Part shown: one piece after another, positions 1 to 9,494 of the stretch | How positions within the stretch are numbered: position 1 is the first letter of the stretch | Layout: every line of letters starts with the position of its first letter | NCBI RefSeq assembly: GCF_038789205.1 | Contig: NZ_CP128355.1 | Span: 1,302,001 to 1,366,000 of the forward strand | Direction of reading: 5' to 3' | DNA length: 64,000 nucleotides | DNA from: Staphylococcus hsinchuensis | Lineage (GTDB): Bacteria; Bacillota; Bacilli; Staphylococcales; Staphylococcaceae | Translations under genes and position numbers: made by a program | Notes under the pieces: generated by a model | Databases searched by the model: none | The model's input: only the letters and a program-made list of their open reading frames with translations | What the model was told of the DNA's origin: nothing

Positions 1-30
1 TATCATATGATTTTCCAAGCATAAATAAAG

Positions 31-66
31 CCCCTTCAAAGTCAATGAACATGTACTTTGAAGGGG
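31..66. terminator. Bidirectional terminator 3' of menA
   Basis: Perfect 12-bp inverted repeat (CCCCTTCAAAGT at 31-42, ACTTTGAAGGGG at 55-66). A T-run follows on the + strand (70-76) and TTTATTT follows on the - strand, so it can end menA and also a plus-strand gene lying before the window. Confidence 0.85.
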
Positions 67-84
67 TGATTTTTTTAGAATAAA

Positions 85-1023
85 TTAAATATTACCGAGT
101 AAGGCACTAATATAAATACCTAGTGCATATAAAAAACCAAAGAATGTATTGGTTTTACCTGTAGCGGCCATAGCTGGCATCATTAATGAAGGGGTATCAT
201 TCTTCTTAAACCGGTTAAATGCTTTAATCGGGAATGGGAATGATAATAATGCGAGTAAGAAAAATATTGAGCCTCCATCTTTAAAGAATGCGATATAAAT
301 GACTAATAAATAAGCCACTAGGTACATGAATCCTAAGAATAGAAGACTTAATTTTTTACCTAATAATATTGGCAATGTTTTACGGCCACTCTTCTTATCT
401 TTTACGCGGTCACGTATATTATTCGCCATATTAATCAGGCCAATCGTAATGACGATGGGTAAGCTAATCCATACGGCTAAGCTTTGAATATTACCTGTCT
501 GAATAAAGAATGCGATAAGTATGATGAACATTCCCATAAATATGCCTGAGAATAGTTCTCCTAAAGGTGTCCAAGATATTGGGAAAGGACCTCCTGTATA
601 TAAATAGCCGACTGCCATACAAAGTAACCCGATTGGAAGTAACCAAAAAGAACTTTGGCTTGCAATGAAGATACCCAATAGGGCAGCAATCACATAAAAA
701 GCAATTGCAAGGTTCATAACTAGGTTAGGGCTCATCCCATTACGTACAATGGCGCCACCTATGCCTACAGAGGTATGGTCATCTAACCCTTTCTTATAAT
801 CGTAATATTCATTGAACATATTTGTAGCTGCTTGTATTAATAAACATGCGAGTAACATCGCTACAAATAAACTTAATTTCAAATGGTCTTCACTACCAAG
901 TAAAAAAATCTTTGCTGTTGCAGTACCTACAAGTACAGGAACAATTGCAGCAGTTAATGTGTGAGGTCTCATGAGTTGCCAATATTTCTTGACTGTAGAG
1001 TATTGTTGATATTGAGATGACAT
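85..1023 (-). CDS. menA: 1,4-dihydroxy-2-naphthoate polyprenyltransferase MenA
   Basis: Membrane UbiA-type prenyltransferase that joins a polyprenyl diphosphate to 1,4-dihydroxy-2-naphthoate, the membrane-bound prenylation step of menaquinone synthesis. 312 residues, the usual MenA length, with about eight to nine hydrophobic segments. The first Asp-rich prenyl-diphosphate/Mg site is seen in NMFNEYYDYKKGLDD (about residue 68) and the second in NNIRDRVKDKKSGRKTLP (about 200). The start is preceded by GAGGTAA. It is divergent from menF, as in S. aureus, and ends in a shared hairpin terminator. Confidence 0.96.
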   Translation of the reverse strand: MSSQYQQYSTVKKYWQLMRPHTLTAAIVPVLVGTATAKIFLLGSEDHLKLSLFVAMLLACLLIQAATNMFNEYYDYKKGLDDHTSVGIGGAIVRNGMSPNLVMNLAIAFYVIAALLGIFIASQSSFWLLPIGLLCMAVGYLYTGGPFPISWTPLGELFSGIFMGMFIILIAFFIQTGNIQSLAVWISLPIVITIGLINMANNIRDRVKDKKSGRKTLPILLGKKLSLLFLGFMYLVAYLLVIYIAFFKDGGSIFFLLALLSFPFPIKAFNRFKKNDTPSLMMPAMAATGKTNTFFGFLYALGIYISALLGNI

Positions 1024-1067
1024 ATGTTATTTACCTCTTATCCTTTTTTAATAATATAATCATATTT

Positions 1068-1096
1068 ATTTTAAATGAAGTTTAAAACGTGGTCAA
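1068..1096 (-). promoter_or_regulatory. menA promoter
   Basis: On the minus strand TTGACC (1096-1091) and TAAAAT (1073-1068) are 17 bp apart, a near-consensus vegetative promoter 45 bp before the menA start. It overlaps a possible weaker plus-strand promoter (TGGTCA 1090-1095, TATAAT 1112-1117, spacer 16) facing menF. Confidence 0.7.
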
Positions 1097-1131
1097 ATCA
1101 CTTCAAAATTATATAATGAAATAGGCTATAT

Positions 1132-1140
1132 TTATCACAT
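1132..1140 (+). promoter_or_regulatory. TTATCACA motif upstream of menF
   Basis: TTATCACAT lies 65 bp before the menF start. The same TTATCACA core occurs upstream of hmp, qoxA and cydA in this window. It may be a redox-regulator half-site (SrrA/ResD-like TTTGTGATAA), but an 8-mer this AT-rich will also occur by chance. Confidence 0.3.
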
Positions 1141-1204
1141 CAATATCGAAAAATGATACAATAGGATAACGAGCGTAATCAGTTAAATGAAAGAAGTGAA
1201 ATAG

Positions 1205-2563
1205 ATGACTTTTGATGTCAAGGAAAGTGAAATTGTCGAAGCGGTATATGAAAGTAAACGCAACTGGGTTTCTGTAGAAGCGAAATTAAATTTCGAGTTA
1301 GACCCAACGTTACTGTTTCATATTACAGAAGATAATAAGGGCGACCGTTTTTATTTCAAAAAAAATGACAACGAAACTGCATTCTTTGGCTATAATGCAA
1401 TAAAAAGGTTCAAAAATGATTTTGAGAATAAACAATCTATTTTTCGTGAGTGGGAAAAATATAGAAACGATATTGAGCTCATTCATCCAGAATCAGATAA
1501 ACATCACCTTAAAATTTGTGGTGGTTTTCAATTTACTGCTCATAAATCAGGTGATGAATGGCGAGAATTTGGAATAAATCATTTTGTGTTACCTGAAGTA
1601 TTAGTGACGATTGAAGATGGTTGTACATTTATAACTTATACGGTTGAAACGAGCGAATTCGATATTGAATCATTTAAGCATGTCATTAGACAATTATCAC
1701 AAACAGATATAACGCTTGATCAAGAAATGGGAAATGTTAAGCGGATTGAAGACATCTATAAAGATGAATGGCGTGATTTAGTTAAAGAAACCATAGAAAC
1801 GTTAGATGATAAGAAGAAAATTGTATTAGCGAGAAGAAGAATTGTTCAGTTTGATAAAGATATAAGTATTCCTACTATTTTAAGACAAGCACTTCAAGCG
1901 GAGCATAATAGTTATTTATTTGTTTTAGAATCACAGAATAGTGTCTTTTTCTCACAAACACCAGAACAATTGATGGAAGTTAATGAGGATGTATTATCAA
2001 CAAAAGCAGTTGCAGGTACGATTAAACGCACACATCAAGAACAACTGGATAATGCAAACATTGAACAGTTTTTACAAGATGAGAAAAACTTAAACGAACA
2101 TCGTTTTGTAGTGGAAAGTATTTTAAATGACATTGAGCCTTATGTAGAAGAAGTGTCATTTAACAAGCGTCCTCAAATCTTGGCTAATGATCATTTGTAT
2201 CATTTATATACAATGATACACGGTAACTTAAGTAAGAAATCATATATTGGGCTACTTGATCGTTTACATCCGACACCTGCATTAGGTGGTTATCCTAAAG
2301 ATGAAGCCGTCGAATATATAGAGCAACTTGAATTTGGTACACGCGGGCTTTATGGCGCGCCTGTAGGTTATATAGATATGTACAATAGTTGCGAATTTAT
2401 CGTTGCTATAAGATCAATGTTGATAAAGAAAAATAGAACAACATTATTTGCAGGTTGCGGTATCGTAAGTGATTCAGATGCAGATAGCGAAGTGAATGAA
2501 ACAGCAATGAAATTTATCCCAATGATGAGAGCATTAGGAGTCGATAATTATGACCAACCATAA
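1205..2563 (+). CDS. menF: Isochorismate synthase MenF
   Basis: Isomerises chorismate to isochorismate, the entry into the menaquinone branch; cytosolic and Mg-dependent. 452 residues. The C-terminal half is a chorismate-binding domain with the family signatures [14 protein letters not shown] (about 358), [14 protein letters not shown] (about 378) and [19 protein letters not shown] (about 420). The N-terminal half is less conserved, as usual for MenF. The ribosome site is weak (AAGTG, 7-8 nt before ATG). First gene of menFDHB; its last 14 nt overlap menD, suggesting translational coupling. Confidence 0.95.
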   Translation: MTFDVKESEIVEAVYESKRNWVSVEAKLNFELDPTLLFHITEDNKGDRFYFKKNDNETAFFGYNAIKRFKNDFENKQSIFREWEKYRNDIELIHPESDKHHLKICGGFQFTAHKSGDEWREFGINHFVLPEVLVTIEDGCTFITYTVETSEFDIESFKHVIRQLSQTDITLDQEMGNVKRIEDIYKDEWRDLVKETIETLDDKKKIVLARRRIVQFDKDISIPTILRQALQAEHNSYLFVLESQNSVFFSQTPEQLMEVNEDVLSTKAVAGTIKRTHQEQLDNANIEQFLQDEKNLNEHRFVVESILNDIEPYVEEVSFNKRPQILANDHLYHLYTMIHGNLSKKSYIGLLDRLHPTPALGGYPKDEAVEYIEQLEFGTRGLYGAPVGYIDMYNSCEFIVAIRSMLIKKNRTTLFAGCGIVSDSDADSEVNETAMKFIPMMRALGVDNYDQP

Positions 2564-4232
2564 AGAAGCTTTAACTAAACAAGTCTTTACATTCGTATCA
2601 CACCTCTATGCCTATGGGGTACGTGAAGTAGTGATTAGTCCAGGTTCACGTTCAACCCCGTTAGCGATTGCAATAGAAGCACATCCAAATTTAAAATCTT
2701 GGATTCATCCAGATGAAAGAAGTGCAGCATTTTTTGCGTTAGGGCTAATGAAAGGGAATGAACGTCCTGTCGCTATTTTATGTACATCTGGAACTGCTGC
2801 AGCTAACTACACACCTGCGATAGCAGAAAGTCAGTTAAGTCATTTACCTTTAGTCGTATTAACGAGTGATCGACCACATGAATTAAGAGGTATTGGCGCA
2901 CCTCAAGCTATTAATCAAAACCAAATGTATGCTAACTTTGTACAATATCAGTTTGACTTCCCAATCGTTGATACGGATGAAAATAATAACCATATGGTTA
3001 ATACTATTGATTTTCAAATGCAAAAAGCAAGTCAATTTCTTACTGGACCTCATCGTGGACCCATTCATTTTAATCTACCATTTAGAGAGCCTTTAACTCC
3101 TGATACTGAAAAAGTAGAATGGTTAACAAGTGATGAAATAAAACTACCTCATTATCAAAAAATGACAAACATCGATGATATTGCATCGATTATCCAACAA
3201 CAAAAAGGATTGATTATCGTTGGTGATATGCAACATCAAGATGTTGACCAAATTCTTACATTTTCTACAGTGCATGATATCCCTGTGTTAGCAGATCCAT
3301 TAAGTCAGTTAAGACAAGCATCTCATCCCAATGTAATAACGACGTATGATCTATTGTTTAGAGCCGGGATGGAAGTCGAATTAGATTATGTCATTCGAGT
3401 TGGTAAGCCAGTGATTTCTAAAAAGGTAAACCAATGGTTGAAAGTAACGCCTGCCTATCAAATTTTAGTACAAAATACTGATTTGCCAGATGCATTTCCA
3501 ATTGCACCGCACAGATCCTTTGAAATGTCTGCAAATGACTTTTTCAGACAGGCAACTGAAGTTCAGCCTGCTGAACGTACACAATGGTTAAAAAAATGGC
3601 AATCATTAGAGCATCATGCCAAGCTTGAAATCCAAGAATACGTTAAATATGCTACAGATGAATCGGCCTATGTGCGTGCACTTTTAGAGAAACTCTCTGA
3701 CACGGATACATTATTTGTAAGTAATAGTATGCCGATCAGAGACGTTGATAATTTATTGATTGACTGCCAGGCTAAAGTATATGCAAATCGTGGCGCGAAT
3801 GGTATAGATGGGGTAACCTCCACTGCTTTAGGTATGGCAGTCCACAAACCAACTACGCTACTCATTGGTGACTTAGCGTTTTATCATGATATGAATGGCT
3901 TATTAATGTCAAAACTACATGATATCCAATTGAATATCGTATTACTAAATAATGATGGAGGAGGTATATTCTCCTATCTACCTCAAAAGCAAGAAGCGGA
4001 AAGCTATTTCGAGCGCTTATTTGGAACACCAATTGGTTTGAACTTTGAACATACAGCGTTATTATATGGCTTTACATTTGAACGGTTCGAATCAATTTCG
4101 GCATTTCAACAAACACAGCTTTCAAGTTTTGGTGCCCATATCTATGAAGTCGTAACTTCAAGAGAAGAGAATCATGCGCAACATCAAAAATTATACAAAA
4201 AGTTGAGTGATATCATTAATGTTACATTATAA
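2550..4232 (+). CDS. menD: SEPHCHC synthase MenD
   Basis: Thiamine-diphosphate enzyme that condenses 2-oxoglutarate with isochorismate to SEPHCHC, releasing CO2. 560 residues, full length. The N-terminal pyrimidine-binding domain opens with [16 protein letters not shown] (about residue 24); a central Rossmann-like domain follows; the C-terminal ThDP domain holds [13 protein letters not shown] and NNDGGG (about 438-470), the Mg-ThDP motif. AGGAG sits 9 nt before ATG. It overlaps menF by 14 nt and menH by 14 nt, so the four genes look like one tightly coupled unit. Confidence 0.96.
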   Translation: MTNHKEALTKQVFTFVSHLYAYGVREVVISPGSRSTPLAIAIEAHPNLKSWIHPDERSAAFFALGLMKGNERPVAILCTSGTAAANYTPAIAESQLSHLPLVVLTSDRPHELRGIGAPQAINQNQMYANFVQYQFDFPIVDTDENNNHMVNTIDFQMQKASQFLTGPHRGPIHFNLPFREPLTPDTEKVEWLTSDEIKLPHYQKMTNIDDIASIIQQQKGLIIVGDMQHQDVDQILTFSTVHDIPVLADPLSQLRQASHPNVITTYDLLFRAGMEVELDYVIRVGKPVISKKVNQWLKVTPAYQILVQNTDLPDAFPIAPHRSFEMSANDFFRQATEVQPAERTQWLKKWQSLEHHAKLEIQEYVKYATDESAYVRALLEKLSDTDTLFVSNSMPIRDVDNLLIDCQAKVYANRGANGIDGVTSTALGMAVHKPTTLLIGDLAFYHDMNGLLMSKLHDIQLNIVLLNNDGGGIFSYLPQKQEAESYFERLFGTPIGLNFEHTALLYGFTFERFESISAFQQTQLSSFGAHIYEVVTSREENHAQHQKLYKKLSDIINVTL

Positions 4233-5025
4233 TTTTTATGAGTCGAAACAAGAATCAAATACGTTGTTAATCATGTTACATGGTTTTATTAGCGATCAAC
4301 ATGCTTTTGATTATCATGTTGACGTGTTATCAAATCAAATGAATATTGTGACGATTGATTTACCGGGCCATGGTGAGGATAATTCTAACTTTGAATATGA
4401 TTGGAGCTTTGATTTCATTAATCAACAGCTAGACGACACGTTACAACAATTTGAAAGTTATCAACTCTTTTTACATGGTTATTCCATGGGAGGACGCGTC
4501 GCCTTGAATTACGCCCTCACATATTCAGATAAGTTAAAAGGACTCATTTTAGAGAGTACATCGCCGGGTATTGCTCAAGCAGATGATAGAGAAGAAAGAA
4601 TGCAAGTCGATAATGCACGAGCGAAAGTACTTGATATCGCAGGGTTAGAAATATTTGTAAATGATTGGGAGAAGTTACCTTTATTTTATACACAATATGA
4701 ATTACCACAAGAAACGAGGAAACGCATTCGTGATATGCGTATGCGCCAACAACCGCAACGACTTGCTAAAGCTTTAAGAGGTTATGGTACCGGACAAATG
4801 CCAAATTTATGGCCAAAACTAAGCCAACTTACACTTCCAACATGCTTAATTGTAGGTGAATTAGATAAAAAATTTATCGATATTGCCAGTAAAATGGAAA
4901 AAGAACTTAATACAGTACAAATTCATGAAGTTTTAAATAGTGGACATACAGTTCACGTGGAAGATGAAGTAGAATTTGATAAAATAGTATTAGGTTTTAT
5001 TCAAAAGGAGGAGCAAAATGACTAG
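4219..5025 (+). CDS. menH: SHCHC synthase MenH
   Basis: Alpha/beta hydrolase-fold enzyme that removes pyruvate from SEPHCHC to give SHCHC. 268 residues from ATG 4219. A GTG twelve bases upstream (4207) keeps the frame but has no ribosome site, and family members begin near MLHY, so the ATG is preferred. The nucleophile elbow is GYSMGG with Ser about 89; the acid probably lies in GELDKKF and the base His in [10 protein letters not shown]. Early MLHGFISD and DLPGHG are the oxyanion-region loops. Overlaps menD and, by 8 nt, menB. Confidence 0.93.
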   Translation: MLHYNFYESKQESNTLLIMLHGFISDQHAFDYHVDVLSNQMNIVTIDLPGHGEDNSNFEYDWSFDFINQQLDDTLQQFESYQLFLHGYSMGGRVALNYALTYSDKLKGLILESTSPGIAQADDREERMQVDNARAKVLDIAGLEIFVNDWEKLPLFYTQYELPQETRKRIRDMRMRQQPQRLAKALRGYGTGQMPNLWPKLSQLTLPTCLIVGELDKKFIDIASKMEKELNTVQIHEVLNSGHTVHVEDEVEFDKIVLGFIQKEEQND

Positions 5026-5836
5026 ACAATGGGAAACACTTAAAGAATATGATGAAATCAAATATGAATTTTTTGAAGGTATTGCGAAAGTGACGATTAA
5101 TCGTCCAGAAGTACGCAATGCATTCACTCCAAAAACAGTTCAAGAAATGATAGATGCATTTTCAAGAGCGCGTGATGATCAACGTGTTTCTGTTATTATC
5201 TTAACTGGTGAAGGGGACAAAGCATTTTGTTCTGGAGGAGATCAAAAGAAACGTGGACACGGTGGTTATGTAGGTGACGATGAAATCCCACGCTTAAATG
5301 TATTAGATTTACAAAGATTAATTCGAGTGATACCAAAACCAGTTGTTGCCATGGTACGTGGTTATGCAATTGGTGGCGGAAACGTATTAAACGTAGTATG
5401 TGACTTAACAATTGCTGCTGATAATGCGATCTTCGGACAAACAGGTCCAAAAGTAGGTTCATTTGACGCTGGATATGGTTCAGGATATTTAGCTAGAATC
5501 GTAGGTCATAAAAAAGCTCGTGAAATTTGGTATTTATGCCGTCAATATAATGCTCAAGAAGCATTAGATATGGGCTTAGTAAATACAGTTGTGCCTTTAG
5601 ACCAAATTGAAGATGAAACAGTTCAATGGTGTAAAGAAATGATGGTTCATTCACCAACAGCTTTAAGATTCTTGAAGGCAGCAATGAATGCCGATACAGA
5701 TGGTTTAGCTGGTTTACAACAAATGGCAGGCGACGCTACTTTACTTTATTACACAACTGATGAGGCTAAAGAAGGTAGAGACGCATTTAAGGAAAAACGC
5801 CAACCAGACTTCGACCAATTCCCTAAATTCCCTTAA
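5018..5836 (+). CDS. menB: 1,4-dihydroxy-2-naphthoyl-CoA synthase MenB
   Basis: Crotonase-fold enzyme that cyclises o-succinylbenzoyl-CoA to 1,4-dihydroxy-2-naphthoyl-CoA. 272 residues, standard length. Oxyanion-hole segments are seen in [11 protein letters not shown] (about 84) and YAIGGGNVL (about 126); the conserved [22 protein letters not shown] stretch (about 155) is typical of MenB. A strong ribosome site (AAGGAGGAG) lies just before ATG. Last gene of menFDHB. The o-succinylbenzoate steps menC and menE are not in the window and must lie elsewhere. Confidence 0.97.
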   Translation: MTRQWETLKEYDEIKYEFFEGIAKVTINRPEVRNAFTPKTVQEMIDAFSRARDDQRVSVIILTGEGDKAFCSGGDQKKRGHGGYVGDDEIPRLNVLDLQRLIRVIPKPVVAMVRGYAIGGGNVLNVVCDLTIAADNAIFGQTGPKVGSFDAGYGSGYLARIVGHKKAREIWYLCRQYNAQEALDMGLVNTVVPLDQIEDETVQWCKEMMVHSPTALRFLKAAMNADTDGLAGLQQMAGDATLLYYTTDEAKEGRDAFKEKRQPDFDQFPKFP

Positions 5837-5861
5837 TAAAATATAGAGTTAAAGTAGGGAT

Positions 5862-5904
5862 TGGGACAGAAATCGAAATTTCTGTGAGAGGTTTTGTCGT
5901 CCCA
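5862..5904 (+). repeat. Dispersed GGGACAG hairpin element, copy A
   Basis: Inverted repeat TGGGACAGAAATCGAAATTT / AGGTTTTGTCGTCCCA, 26 bp after menB. It is the first hairpin of a family seen again near 19.1, 43.6 (two copies), 47.6 and 49.9 kb. This copy lacks the AGTCTGAGACA terminator arm of the others and is followed by the CCTAGC element. Confidence 0.75.
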
Positions 5905-5960
5905 CTAGTTGGTAATGGTTATTTGTATAACACCGTAATCGTGTCAAGAGCAAGGCTCGA

Positions 5961-6062
5961 CCTAGCATCCTAAGTAAGCGAGCAAATTTAATACTCATTA
6001 TAGATATATATATAAGTAAAGCCCGTCAAAGATTGAAGATCTTTGATGGGCTTTTTGCTAGG
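5961..6062 (+). repeat. CCTAGC/GCTAGG-bounded structured element, copy 1, with terminator
   Basis: Bounded by CCTAGCA (5961-5967) and its complement TGCTAGG (6056-6062). Inside is a strong hairpin, AAAGCCCGTCAAAGAT (6018-6033) with ATCTTTGATGGGCTTT (6039-6054), followed by T residues, which should terminate menFDHB. A diverged copy lies at 6925-7022 after the next gene, so the whole module is duplicated, not just the terminator. From 6063 to the next promoter I see only AT-rich sequence with a small GCTCT/AGAGC hairpin near 6231. Confidence 0.7.
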
Positions 6063-6309
6063 AAAGTATAACCCAGCTTTTTATTTTTTGTGCAAATTAT
6101 CTAAAATGCTAAATGAATATAAATTAGATTAATGCTAAAAACACTTTAATCAGTTGAATTTTTTCTATTATGCGTTAAAATTAAGTTGAATACGTTATAT
6201 TTTCAGATTAAAAATATCCTAACAATTATAGCTCTGTTTTAATAGAGCGTGAGTTCGACTCAATAAAATTAAATAACTAATCTTTTTACAATTTTTTTAG
6301 TACTTATTA

Positions 6310-6339
6310 TTGTATTTGAAACTATTTAAAATGTATAAT
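6310..6339 (+). promoter_or_regulatory. Promoter of the SarZ-like regulator gene
   Basis: TTGTAT (6310-6315) and TATAAT (6334-6339) with an 18-bp spacer, 31 bp before the start codon. A GAGGGAG ribosome site follows. Confidence 0.65.
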
Positions 6340-6370
6340 GACATTATTATAAAAGGATTGAGGGAGAAAT

Positions 6371-6814
6371 ATGACAGCACAATCATATAATCAAATGAAG
6401 CAAGAAATGAGTTATTTGTTTTATATAACGAGTAAAGAGGTAATCAGTCAATATAATAACAAACTAAAAGCATATGGTATTAGTTTTCCTAATTTCATTG
6501 TTTTATTATATATTGAAAAAGACAAACCTATTTATATTAATACACTATGCAAAGAACTCTATTTAGATTCAGGAACAATTAGTCCAATTATGAAACGCTT
6601 AGAAAAGAAGAAGCTCATTCAACGCATTCGAGCAGAAGAGGATGAGCGTCGTGTGATGATTAAACTCACTGAGCAAGGTGCCGAATTAAAGGAACACTTT
6701 AGCCAAATTACAGACGATGTCGTTGATGAATTTGGAATGGATAAAGAAGATTCGCTTGCTTATTATGAAATTTTAAAAACCTTCGCTAAGAAAAATATAT
6801 ATAATCAGGAATAA
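6371..6814 (+). CDS. MarR-family regulator, SarZ-like
   Basis: 147-residue winged-helix DNA-binding protein of the SarZ/MgrA branch of MarR. The recognition region LYLDSGTISPIMKRLEKKKLI (about 64-84) and the wing RAEEDERRVMIKLTEQG (about 87-104) match that subgroup closely. The N-terminal helix reads SYLFYITSKEVI, where S. aureus SarZ, from memory, has a redox-sensing Cys13 in CFLFYVSSKEII; here that position is Ser14. The only cysteine is Cys60, ahead of the recognition helix. It sits alone between two copies of a structured repeat, where S. aureus carries the ssp protease genes. Probably a paralogue, not SarZ itself; targets unknown. Confidence 0.85.
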   Translation: MTAQSYNQMKQEMSYLFYITSKEVISQYNNKLKAYGISFPNFIVLLYIEKDKPIYINTLCKELYLDSGTISPIMKRLEKKKLIQRIRAEEDERRVMIKLTEQGAELKEHFSQITDDVVDEFGMDKEDSLAYYEILKTFAKKNIYNQE

Positions 6815-6924
6815 GATATAAATAAAGTGGTATGTAATATTTTTTGTAGTAATAACTTATAAAAATAGAGTATTGTTTGCGAGACACCGTAAGGAGGAGT
6901 ATATGTGTTGAGACCGAGACTCAA

Positions 6925-7022
6925 CCTAGCCCCTTAGGTAACGAACAAATTCAAAACTAAATATCGATATATAAATTAAGCCCATCAAAGTTTGAAGAAC
7001 CTTTGGTGGGCTTATTGCTAGG
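6925..7022 (+). repeat. CCTAGC/GCTAGG-bounded structured element, copy 2, with terminator
   Basis: Diverged duplicate of the element at 5961-6062, with CCTAGC (6925-6930) and GCTAGG (7017-7022) as ends. Shared interior features are a GAACAAATT-like tract and a terminator hairpin AAGCCCATCAAAG / CTTTGGTGGGCTT (about 6979-7013). It lies between the SarZ-like gene and the convergent patA gene and can serve both. Confidence 0.65.
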
Positions 7023-7053
7023 TATTTATGTTTTGGTGATATTGTTACATGTA

Positions 7054-8214
7054 TTAACTATAATGCAGTTTTAAATATTGACTTAATCTACGCATTCCTT
7101 CTTTTAATGAGGCTAAATCATATGCATACGAAATTCGAACATGGCCTTTGCCAACATCGGTAAATGCTGAACCAGGTACAATCGCTACATGTGCTTTTTC
7201 TAATACATCTACACAAAATGCATAATCATCTGAAGTAAATTTTTCAATATTAGGGAAAATATAAAATGCACCTTCTGGTTGTGCATTTAATTCAAAGCCC
7301 ATTGATGTTAGTTGTTCAATTAAATAATCACGTCGTTCTATATAAGCTTCGTTCATGTGTTGAAGAGCTTCAAGACCTTGAGTTAAAGCAGCAATACAAG
7401 CAATTTGTGCAGGAACATTCGCACAAATACAATTATAAGCATGCATAAATGTTAATTTTTCAATTAAATACTCAGGTCCAATTAAAAATCCTATACGAAT
7501 ACCAGTAGCAGAATGTGACTTACTTAAACCTCCGATGAGCAATAACTGGTCACGAATTTCATGAAACTCGGCAAATGAAGTATGTTGATTTGAAAATGTA
7601 TTTTCAGCATAAATCTCATCACTAATAATGAATATTTCTTTCTCTTTAAGTACTTCAGTGATGGCATGAACTTCTTCATAGCTTAACGTGACACCTGTTG
7701 GATTCGTTGGGTAATTTAGTAAGATGGCCTTAGTTTTAGGTGTTACGTGTGATTGGATGGCTTCTGGTGTAACTTTATAATTCGTGGTAGTAGTATCTAT
7801 ATAAACTGGGGTACCACCTAAAGTCTTAACTAATGGTATATAACCTGCGTATACCGGGCCTGGTATTAATATTTCATCACCTTCTTCAATGATGCTTCGG
7901 AGTGCAGTATCTAATGCTTCACTGGCACCATTCGTAATGATAATTTCTTCATTTGTATACTTAAACCCATATTTATGTTCGAAATACTGACTTACTGCAT
8001 CTCGAGTTTCTAATAATCCTTTATTGTGAGAATATCGTGTTTGATCCTCTGTTATCGCTTGTATGTATGCATCTTTTACAGTGTCTGGCATTGGAAAGTC
8101 AGGTTGACCAATAGTTAAATTAATACAGTCATCTATATTTTTTATACGACTTGAAAATTGACGTATACTTGGTGCTTTTAAATGTTTTGAATTATTGTTT
8201 AATGAAAGTTTCAT
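7054..8214 (-). CDS. patA: PLP-dependent aminotransferase, PatA type
   Basis: 386-residue fold-type I aminotransferase, strongly resembling Bacillus PatA, an N-acetyl-LL-diaminopimelate/aromatic aminotransferase. Visible signatures are LTIGQPDFPMPD near the N-terminus, NYPTNPTGV in the middle, SDEIYAE, the PLP-lysine segment GLSKSHSATGIRIGF, and GAFYIFPNI near the end. Ribosome site GAGGTG before ATG. Substrate cannot be read from sequence; a role in lysine/diaminopimelate or aromatic amino-acid transamination is inferred from the family. It is downstream of the acyltransferase gene but separated from it by a terminator. Confidence 0.85.
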   Translation of the reverse strand: MKLSLNNNSKHLKAPSIRQFSSRIKNIDDCINLTIGQPDFPMPDTVKDAYIQAITEDQTRYSHNKGLLETRDAVSQYFEHKYGFKYTNEEIIITNGASEALDTALRSIIEEGDEILIPGPVYAGYIPLVKTLGGTPVYIDTTTTNYKVTPEAIQSHVTPKTKAILLNYPTNPTGVTLSYEEVHAITEVLKEKEIFIISDEIYAENTFSNQHTSFAEFHEIRDQLLLIGGLSKSHSATGIRIGFLIGPEYLIEKLTFMHAYNCICANVPAQIACIAALTQGLEALQHMNEAYIERRDYLIEQLTSMGFELNAQPEGAFYIFPNIEKFTSDDYAFCVDVLEKAHVAIVPGSAFTDVGKGHVRISYAYDLASLKEGMRRLSQYLKLHYS

Positions 8215-8232
8215 CTTTTCACCTCAGAAAAA

Positions 8233-8285
8233 TACCGAATTATTTTATTTCCATCATAACATAAGAAAATAAAAACAATTCGGTA
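8233..8285 (-). terminator. Terminator between the acyltransferase gene and patA
   Basis: On the minus strand a long hairpin (TACCGAATT arm at 8285-8277, AATTCGGTA arm at 8241-8233, with the TTTATTTTC/GAAATAAAA arms inside) is followed by TTTTT, ending just upstream of the patA ribosome site. It should separate the acyltransferase transcript from patA. Confidence 0.7.
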
Positions 8286-8294
8286 AATTTTACA

Positions 8295-9299
8295 TTATTC
8301 CTTAAATTTTGCAGGGGATTTCAAATGAATAATTGGGTTCGTCCATTTTGCTACGAACCGAGAAGATAGTACAAATACAATGAGCGCTGTAACGGTAATC
8401 AGGTAAATTATAGTTAATATGCTAATATGTTCTTTAAACGGATATATTTTAAAACCACGTAAAACACCTATGATTAAACCATGTAATAAGTAAACTTGCA
8501 TTGTTCTTCTACCAATATAAGTAAAGAATAACTTTCCTGTTGGTATTAAAACGAAAAATGCAAACATTGATGTAAATATGATGAAGTAGAGTAATAAACG
8601 TTTGAACGGACTGTATAAATCATGCTTACCTTCTAATGACATATATGGAGAATCTCCAAGTAACCAATCTGGGTTGATTGGGTGATTGAGGTAAATAAGA
8701 TAGAACAGAATTAGTACCTCTATAGCAATGATTACTAATCTTTTATCTTTAAAGATGCTCGTGTAACGTTGATCAAATAGAAAGCCAATATAAAATACTG
8801 GAAAGAACATGATTGTACGTGAAAAACTTAAGTAATTGTTGATGTCCTGAGAATATCCAGCTAATAATGAAATAATAATGGCTATGGGAAGTACATAATA
8901 GGGTTTATAGTTTTTTACAATTACCAATATAATATGAAAGAAAAACAAGGTGAGTAAAAACCATAACGCAAAGACAGGATCAAATGGATCCAATTGAACT
9001 TTATCTTCTTTACCTGTTAGGTAATAATATATAGAGAAAAATACAAAAAATATAAAGTAAGGGGCTAGTAATTTTTTTGATACTTTCTCTAAATAACCTT
9101 CTTTGCCAGCATTTTTAGCAAAATAACCAGAAATAAATAAGAAAGCTGGCATATGGAAACTATAAATTGTTAAATATAATACTGATAGATATATGTTTTC
9201 ATCTTTATAAGGTTGCAATAAATGTCCAAAGACGACTAACATAATGAGTACAGCTCTTGCACTATCAAAAAAATAATCCCTGTTTTGTAATTTCGTCAT
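8295..9299 (-). CDS. Membrane acyltransferase, acyltransferase-3 family
   Basis: 334-residue polytopic protein with about ten hydrophobic segments. It opens with RDYFFDSARAVLIMLVVFGHLLQPY, the acyltransferase-3 start in which a His (VVFGH) is the likely catalytic residue, and has FHMPAFLFISGYFAK shortly after, another family hallmark. There is no C-terminal SGNH domain, so it is not a full OatA-type peptidoglycan O-acetyltransferase. The family adds acyl groups to exported glycans; the acceptor is unknown. It lies beside autolysin genes, which fits a wall-polymer substrate but does not prove it. AAAGGAG precedes ATG. Confidence 0.82.
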   Translation of the reverse strand: MTKLQNRDYFFDSARAVLIMLVVFGHLLQPYKDENIYLSVLYLTIYSFHMPAFLFISGYFAKNAGKEGYLEKVSKKLLAPYFIFFVFFSIYYYLTGKEDKVQLDPFDPVFALWFLLTLFFFHIILVIVKNYKPYYVLPIAIIISLLAGYSQDINNYLSFSRTIMFFPVFYIGFLFDQRYTSIFKDKRLVIIAIEVLILFYLIYLNHPINPDWLLGDSPYMSLEGKHDLYSPFKRLLLYFIIFTSMFAFFVLIPTGKLFFTYIGRRTMQVYLLHGLIIGVLRGFKIYPFKEHISILTIIYLITVTALIVFVLSSRFVAKWTNPIIHLKSPAKFKE

Positions 9300-9366
9300 T
9301 AAGCTTCTCCTTTAAACAGCGATATTATCCTTTATTCATTCTAATTTATTATAAAAGATAGGGGAA

Positions 9367-9394
9367 ATGCAACAAATCAGACAGATTGTTGCAT
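9367..9394. promoter_or_regulatory. Inverted repeat in the divergent regulator/acyltransferase region
   Basis: ATGCAACAAATC (9367-9378) and GATTGTTGCAT (9384-9394) form a near-perfect 11-bp dyad just upstream of the MarR gene promoter and about 70 bp before the acyltransferase start. Candidate operator for the neighbouring MarR protein; no T-run, so a terminator is less likely. Confidence 0.5.
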
Positions 9395-9399
9395 TGATA

Positions 9400-9428
9400 T
9401 TGTATATGTTGAAAAATAACCTTATAAT
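9400..9428 (+). promoter_or_regulatory. Promoter of the MarR gene next to atl
   Basis: TTGTAT (9400-9405) and TATAAT (9423-9428), spacer 17. An AT-rich dyad, AATATTA (9426-9432) with TAATATT (9438-9444), overlaps the -10 and start site, where a MarR repressor could act on its own gene. Confidence 0.6.
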
Positions 9429-9494
9429 ATTAATAAATAATATTGTTAATTAATCGCATGGATTGATGATAAATTATAAATGGAGATGAACAAC

